From an uncultured Eubacteriales bacterium (GTDB lineage Bacteria; Bacillota_A; Clostridia; Christensenellales; Aristaeellaceae), in assembly GCA_902775835.1 (NCBI GenBank), contig CACYNZ010000130.1, positions 1-9,565 of the forward strand: a stretch of 9,565 nucleotides of DNA, read 5' to 3'. Below the pieces are notes generated by a model. The model made no database searches and had not been told where the DNA came from. It saw nothing but the letters and a program-made list of their open reading frames with translations. A program made the translations under genes and the position numbers. This document shows positions 5,505-9,565 of this stretch, piece after piece; the first letter of the stretch is position 1; each line of letters begins with the position of its first letter.

Positions 5505-8500
5505 ATGCTCAAACCCGGCCTGTATGAACAGATTATCAGCCGGAAGCTGTCTTCCGAGCTGTCCGATATATCAGACGAGTGCAAGGAAACCGAAAAAATC
5601 GATACCGCTGAAGCCCCGCTCGCCCTGTCGGAATACGTCGCCCGGGCGCTCCGCTCCACCCTGGAGACCATGCCGGGGAATATGGAGGAGCAGGTCACCC
5701 TGGTCAACCGCATACTTGCCATGCTGGCAGAGAAAAGAGAGGATCTTCTGGATACAGGCGTGGACCCCCGGGCGGAAGTGCTCCTGCAGGTGCTCTCCGA
5801 AAAGGATCCCCTGCTCATTACGCGCAGGGCCTCGCTTCCCCTCCCCAGGCCGGTAACCTCCATGGCTTCCAGCAGCCTGTTCACCGGTTCCGCGCATGAG
5901 CCGAAAATGTTCAGTGAACTGCAGAAGGAGATTGCCAGCGCAGACCGGATCGACATGCTCGTCTCCTTCGTCAAGTGGAGCGGGCTCCGGCTGATCATGG
6001 ACACGCTCCGGGATTTCGCGCAGCGCGGCGGACTTCTCCGTGTGATCACCACCTCCTATATGGGGGCCACGGAAATCAAGGCGGTGGAAGAGCTGGCGGC
6101 ACTGCCAAATGCGGAAGTCAGGATCAGCTATGACACAAAGCGCACCCGGCTGCATGCCAAGGCGTACCTGTTCGAGCGTGAAACCGGATTCACCACGGCC
6201 TATGTCGGATCATCGAACCTCTCCAACGCTGCCATGAGCAACGGCCTTGAGTGGAATCTCAAGCTCACCGCCATGGATCAGCCGGACACGCTGCGGAAAA
6301 TCCGTGCCGCCTTTGACAGCTACTGGAACGCCGAGGAGTTTGAGCCCTATGGAGAAGCCTCATACACCCGACTGGCGGAGGCTCTGAAGGGGGAAAAATG
6401 GCGGGGCGAGCGTCACGCCTTCCTCTTTGACATCCGGCCCTACCCCTTTCAGCAGGCCATTCTGGACCAGATCCGTGCAGACCGTGAAGTCCGCGGGTTT
6501 TACCGGAATCTGCTGGTGGCTGCCACCGGAACCGGGAAAACCGTGATCGCCGCGCTGGACTACCGCACCTGGCGCAGAGAGCATCCGAAGTCCGCCAACC
6601 GGCTTCTGTTCATTGCCCACCGTGAGGAAATCCTGAAACAGAGCCTTGCCACTTTCCAGGGTGTGCTCCGGGATGAAAACTTCGGAGACCTCTGGGTGGG
6701 CTCCTACAGAGCCCTTCGGCTGGATCACCTGTTCATTTCCGTCCAGACCATGAATTCCCAGTCCCTCTGGACCCGTCTGAATCCTGATTATTACGACTAC
6801 ATCATCATAGACGAAACCCACCACGCTTCCGCTGAGTCCTACGCGGAAGCCATACGCCACTTCCGGCCGCAGGTCCTTCTCGGCCTCACGGCAACCCCGG
6901 AACGCATGGACGGGAAATCCATTCTCGGCTTTTTCGACAATCATATCTCGGCGGAAATCCGACTTCCCGAAGCCATTGAGCGCAAGCTGCTCTGTCCGTT
7001 CCAGTATTTCGGCGTCTCCGACACAGTGGATCTGGACAGCCTGAAATGGAGCCGCGGCGGGTATGACCGCACTGCCCTGAGCAACATCTACACCATCTCC
7101 GGAGCTGTAGCGGAACGGCGCGCGGAACATGTGCGAAACAGCCTGATCCGCTATGCTTCCGATATGGATGATGTCAGAGCCCTTGGATTCTGCGTCTCTG
7201 TCGAGCACGCGCATTTCATGGCAGACTATTTCAACCGTGCCGGCACGCCCGCCATTGCCCTGGACGGAAAATCCTCCGACGAACAGCGGTATTCCGCGCA
7301 GGACAGACTTGTGAAAGGGCAGATCCGGATCATTTTCGTCGTAGACCTGTACAATGAAGGCGTGGACATTCCGGAAGTGAATACCGTCCTTTTCCTGCGG
7401 CCCACGGAATCCCTGACCATCTTCCTCCAGCAGCTCGGACGCGGACTGCGCCTGAGCGACGGCAAGGACTGCCTGACTGTTCTGGATTTCATCGGTGCGG
7501 CGAACCGCCGGTACAATTTCGAGGAAAAATTCCGGGCTCTTCTCTCGGACACGCGCCACAGCGTGAAGGAAGAGATCCAGCGCGGCTTCCTGTCCGCCCC
7601 GAGGGGCTGCTACATTCAGCTGGAGAAGAAAGCCTCCGAAGTGGTCCTTAGGAATATCAGCCAGAGCCTGCGCGGTCACGGCGAGCTCATCAGCCGGATC
7701 AGAGCCCTGATGGAGGATACCGGTACAGCCCCGACGCTCGCCGGGTTTCTGGACGCCTATCATATGTCCCCGCTGGAAGTGTATCGAAAAACCTCCTTCA
7801 GCCGTCTCTGTGTGGAAGCGGGCGTCCGGGCGGACTTTACCGAGCCCATGGAGGAAAAGCTGTCCCGGGTGTTCTACCGGTTTGCATCCTTCGATTCCCG
7901 CCGGTGGATTTCCTTTCTGCTGGATGTGCTTCCGCGCCTGGACAATGTGGATTTCGGCAGGCTTCCCCCGCTTGAGCAGCGGATGCTGAGAATGTTCTAT
8001 GCGACCATATGGGACGATTATGCAGAGGACCTGGACAGCGACAGTGTGCTGGAACGTCTCTATGACCTGGCGGACAGCCCTGTCATGCTGGGCGAGCTCT
8101 GTGAGCTGCTTGCCTATCAGTTCCGCCGGATTGATTTTGTTGACTCCACCACAGACCTGGGCTTTGAGTGCCCGCTGGACGTTCACTGCACCTATACCCG
8201 GAATCAGCTCCTGGCAGCAATGGACTACAGTCAGTTCAGCAACATGCGCGAAGGCGTCAAGTATCTTCCCGAGAAAAAGATCGATATCTTCCTGATCACC
8301 CTCAACAAGAGCGACAGGGACTACTCCCCCACCACCATGTATGAGGACTACGCCGTCAGCAGCAGCTTCTTTCACTGGCAGAGCCAGTCTACCACGGCGG
8401 AATCCTCAGCCACGGGTCAGCGGTACATCCATCACGTCTCGCAGGGCAGCCGCATTCTTCTGTTTGTCCGTGAGTTCAAGGAAGACGCATCCGGCACAGC

Positions 8501-8633
8501 CCCGTATACCTTCCTTGGGCAGGCCTGCTATGTCCGGCACACGGGCAGCAGACCCATGAACATCATCTGGAAGCTGGAGAAGGAAATTCCCGCCAAATAC
8601 CTCCGCCGTGTGCAGCAGGCTGTCAGCGTCTGA
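5505..8633 (+). CDS. PLD-nuclease / superfamily 2 helicase with DUF3427 C-terminus
   Basis: A 1042-residue protein. Residues 1 to about 125 are a helical N-terminal region. A phospholipase-D-like nuclease domain follows (about 130-275) with H217xK219, GSSN (235-238) and Glu249; the usual HKD Asp is Glu224. An SF2 helicase core comes next (about 310-670): Walker A ATGTGKT (340-346), DETH box (436-439), TATPER (462-467), NEGVDIP (617-623) and the arginine-finger motif QLGRGLR (643-649). The C-terminal part, with LPEKKIDIFLITLNKSD (921-937) and FHWQSQST (956-963), fits the DUF3427 family. It probably translocates on or remodels DNA using ATP and may cleave it. Such helicases are often suspected of genome defence, but their role is not settled. 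The frame is open far upstream (to 4344), inside the preceding gene. The start at 5505 is chosen because AGAAGG lies eight bases before it, a promoter and terminator lie upstream, and MLKPGLYEQ fits family N-termini. Confidence 0.93.
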   Translation: MLKPGLYEQIISRKLSSELSDISDECKETEKIDTAEAPLALSEYVARALRSTLETMPGNMEEQVTLVNRILAMLAEKREDLLDTGVDPRAEVLLQVLSEKDPLLITRRASLPLPRPVTSMASSSLFTGSAHEPKMFSELQKEIASADRIDMLVSFVKWSGLRLIMDTLRDFAQRGGLLRVITTSYMGATEIKAVEELAALPNAEVRISYDTKRTRLHAKAYLFERETGFTTAYVGSSNLSNAAMSNGLEWNLKLTAMDQPDTLRKIRAAFDSYWNAEEFEPYGEASYTRLAEALKGEKWRGERHAFLFDIRPYPFQQAILDQIRADREVRGFYRNLLVAATGTGKTVIAALDYRTWRREHPKSANRLLFIAHREEILKQSLATFQGVLRDENFGDLWVGSYRALRLDHLFISVQTMNSQSLWTRLNPDYYDYIIIDETHHASAESYAEAIRHFRPQVLLGLTATPERMDGKSILGFFDNHISAEIRLPEAIERKLLCPFQYFGVSDTVDLDSLKWSRGGYDRTALSNIYTISGAVAERRAEHVRNSLIRYASDMDDVRALGFCVSVEHAHFMADYFNRAGTPAIALDGKSSDEQRYSAQDRLVKGQIRIIFVVDLYNEGVDIPEVNTVLFLRPTESLTIFLQQLGRGLRLSDGKDCLTVLDFIGAANRRYNFEEKFRALLSDTRHSVKEEIQRGFLSAPRGCYIQLEKKASEVVLRNISQSLRGHGELISRIRALMEDTGTAPTLAGFLDAYHMSPLEVYRKTSFSRLCVEAGVRADFTEPMEEKLSRVFYRFASFDSRRWISFLLDVLPRLDNVDFGRLPPLEQRMLRMFYATIWDDYAEDLDSDSVLERLYDLADSPVMLGELCELLAYQFRRIDFVDSTTDLGFECPLDVHCTYTRNQLLAAMDYSQFSNMREGVKYLPEKKIDIFLITLNKSDRDYSPTTMYEDYAVSSSFFHWQSQSTTAESSATGQRYIHHVSQGSRILLFVREFKEDASGTAPYTFLGQACYVRHTGSRPMNIIWKLEKEIPAKYLRRVQQAVSV

Positions 8634-8668
8634 TCCGCAGTTCTGTGCGTCCGTGCAAATGCTCACGA

Positions 8669-8680
8669 TCCGGTACCGGA
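8669..8680. promoter_or_regulatory. 12-bp perfect palindrome upstream of the secreted-protein promoter
   Basis: TCCGGTACCGGA is self-complementary over 12 bases and lies 14 bases upstream of the -35 box at 8695. It is a candidate regulator site, or a remnant of a weak helicase-gene terminator, although no T-tract follows. Function is inferred from position only. Confidence 0.25.
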
Positions 8681-8694
8681 AGTGAAATCCCATA

Positions 8695-8723
8695 TTGCGT
8701 TTTCCCGTTTTTCCTGCTATGCT
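8695..8723 (+). promoter_or_regulatory. Promoter of the secreted-protein gene
   Basis: TTGCGT (8695-8700) and TATGCT (8718-8723) are spaced by 17 bp, with TGC immediately before the -10 (extended -10). It has the same TTGC-17-TGC-TA layout as the helicase promoter. The leader is about 40 bases. Confidence 0.65.
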
Positions 8724-8770
8724 TGGCTCAGTTGAAAAACCTTTCGGAAAGTCAAAAAGGAGGCACATGT

Positions 8771-9352
8771 ATGAAAAAGGCTTTTTCCATTTTCCTGATT
8801 GCGGCGATGCTTTTCACCTGCACGCTGGCTTCCGCTGACATGCAGACCAACAGCTTTGTTTTCAGAAACGGTATTGTCTGGGGCATGTCCCAGAAGGAAG
8901 TCACCGCCAGCGAAAGCACCAAAGGTCAGGCCTATGCTCTGAATGACCTGGAGCTGCTCCAGTATCTCAATGTCAGCATGAGCAAATTCACCGCGACCCT
9001 CTTCTATGTCTTTGATGACAGCCAGCTTTCCATGGCCGGCTACATGGTAGACCCCGGCACTCAGGAAACCTTTGACTATCTCGGTTCCGCCCTGTGCCAG
9101 GTCTATGGTTCCACACAGACAGAAATCGAGACGGAATTTATTGACGTCCTGAATTACCTCAATCCCACCTCATATACGGAAGAGGAGGTCGCCGGTTTCC
9201 CGATGGCGCTGTGGACCACGCCCGACGGCACCGATATCTGGATGGTATGGGAAAACGTGGAACGCTCCAATGTAATTGAAATCATCTATGTTTCACCCGC
9301 TGTCAAGGAAAAAATCGCCCAGAAGAATGCCTTCAACACAAACGGCCTGTAA
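8771..9352 (+). CDS. Small secreted protein of unknown function
   Basis: A 193-residue protein with a clear Sec signal peptide: MKK, a hydrophobic core (AFSIFLIAAMLFTCTLA), and a likely signal peptidase I site after Ala22 (ASA then DM). The mature part opens with NSFVFRNGIVWGMSQKEV. This resembles a pattern seen in small exported Bacillota proteins, where an F-R-x-G-x-x-W-G motif is followed by a helix and a beta sheet. The rest is acidic and aromatic-rich (DIWMVWENVE), with no catalytic motif I recognise and a single Cys after cleavage. The start is chosen for the perfect AGGAGG (8758-8763) seven bases upstream and for the signal peptide; the frame stays open upstream to 8645, but that extension spans the promoter. 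It has its own promoter and terminator. Function is unknown. Confidence 0.88.
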   Translation: MKKAFSIFLIAAMLFTCTLASADMQTNSFVFRNGIVWGMSQKEVTASESTKGQAYALNDLELLQYLNVSMSKFTATLFYVFDDSQLSMAGYMVDPGTQETFDYLGSALCQVYGSTQTEIETEFIDVLNYLNPTSYTEEEVAGFPMALWTTPDGTDIWMVWENVERSNVIEIIYVSPAVKEKIAQKNAFNTNGL

Positions 9353-9363
9353 TCTTCCATCTG

Positions 9364-9408
9364 AAAGAGCCGCCCATGTGCGTATATGCACATGGACGGC
9401 TCTTTTTT
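9364..9408 (+). terminator. Intrinsic terminator of the secreted-protein gene
   Basis: A very long stem (AAAGAGCCG 9364-9372 with CGGCTCTTT 9397-9405, a C-A mismatch, then CCATGTGC 9374-9381 with GCACATGG 9388-9395) closes on a 6-nt loop and runs into six Ts (9403-9408). It starts 11 bases past the stop and faces the tRNA terminator. Confidence 0.9.
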
Positions 9409-9432
9409 CTGTACGCTTGTCCGCGCCTTCGG

Positions 9433-9464
9433 AAAAAAGCAGCCCGGATGCAATGCATCCGGGC
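9433..9464 (-). terminator. Intrinsic terminator of the tRNA-Ala gene
   Basis: A near-perfect palindrome with 11-bp arms (9442-9452 and 9454-9464, GCCCGGATGCA/TGCATCCGGGC) is followed on the minus strand by TGC-type spacing and six Ts (9438-9433). It lies 12 bases past the encoded CCA. Confidence 0.88.
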
Positions 9465-9476
9465 ACTGGTTCCAAA

Positions 9477-9552
9477 TGGTGGAGATGAAGGGATTCGAAC
9501 CCTCGGCCTCTGCCTTGCGAAGGCAGCGCTCTCCCAGCTGAGCTACATCCCC
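9477..9552 (-). tRNA. tRNA-Ala (anticodon CGC)
   Basis: The 76-nt gene folds as a full cloverleaf on the minus strand. It has a 7-bp acceptor stem GGGGATG/CATCTCC containing the G3-U70 alanine identity pair, a D arm with GCTC/GAGC, and an anticodon stem CTGCC/GGCAG around the loop TTCGCAA. The anticodon is CGC, reading GCG. A T arm with TTCGAAT follows, and the 3' ACCA is encoded (9480-9477). It decodes the GCG alanine codon. Its promoter would lie beyond the window end. Whether further tRNA genes precede it is not visible. Confidence 0.97.
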
Positions 9553-9565
9553 AGAGCAATTCGCG

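Noticed and set aside
6360..8375. Minus-strand open frame of 671 codons
   Set aside because: It is entirely antisense to the helicase gene, whose motifs are unambiguous; the openness reflects GC-rich codon use.
4217..8633. Zinc-ribbon and helicase genes as one defence operon
   Set aside because: A strong intrinsic terminator and a separate promoter lie between them, so co-transcription is unlikely.
9293..9559. Small minus-strand open frame over the tRNA
   Set aside because: It is a translation through the tRNA-Ala gene and two terminators, a common spurious call at tRNA genes.

Overview
The window looks like chromosomal DNA from an anaerobic, moderately GC-rich Bacillota, most likely a gut Clostridia such as a Christensenellales-type organism. 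This rests on strong AGGAGG-type ribosome binding sites, U-tract intrinsic terminators, a tRNA with an encoded CCA, and protein families typical of that group (DinF-type MATE pump, flavin enoate reductase with a cysteine cluster, zinc-ribbon membrane protein). The taxonomy is inference only.

Layout. Positions 1-70 hold two strong adjacent hairpins without a U-tract, possibly a dispersed repeat. Positions 115-2433 are a two-gene minus-strand operon: a flavin (Old Yellow Enzyme-like) oxidoreductase, then a short-chain dehydrogenase whose C-terminus appears to be replaced by the C-terminal part of DprA. Its promoter, with a perfect palindrome in the spacer, lies at about 2482-2511. Next on the minus strand is a MATE efflux pump (2651-3928). 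Its reading frame is interrupted by a TGA where a conserved Trp is expected; the remaining frame runs to 2576 and stops just before the pump's terminator. Positions 3929-4216 form a divergent intergenic region rich in inverted repeats.

The plus strand then carries three separate units: a membrane-anchored double zinc-ribbon protein with a Tyr-rich external domain (4217-5344, own terminator), a 1042-residue PLD-nuclease/SF2-helicase/DUF3427 protein with its own promoter (5505-8633), and a small secreted protein of unknown function (8771-9352, own promoter and terminator). A minus-strand tRNA-Ala(CGC) with its terminator closes the window, convergent with the secreted-protein gene.

Only the oxidoreductase and SDR genes are clearly co-transcribed. 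The most notable points are the SDR-DprA chimera joined at a shared RLIEQGA-like segment, the nonsense codon in the MATE gene, and the regulatory structures around the MATE gene. The helicase is a candidate genome-defence or DNA-processing protein, but no surrounding defence island is visible. No CRISPR array, insertion sequence or phage gene was seen.
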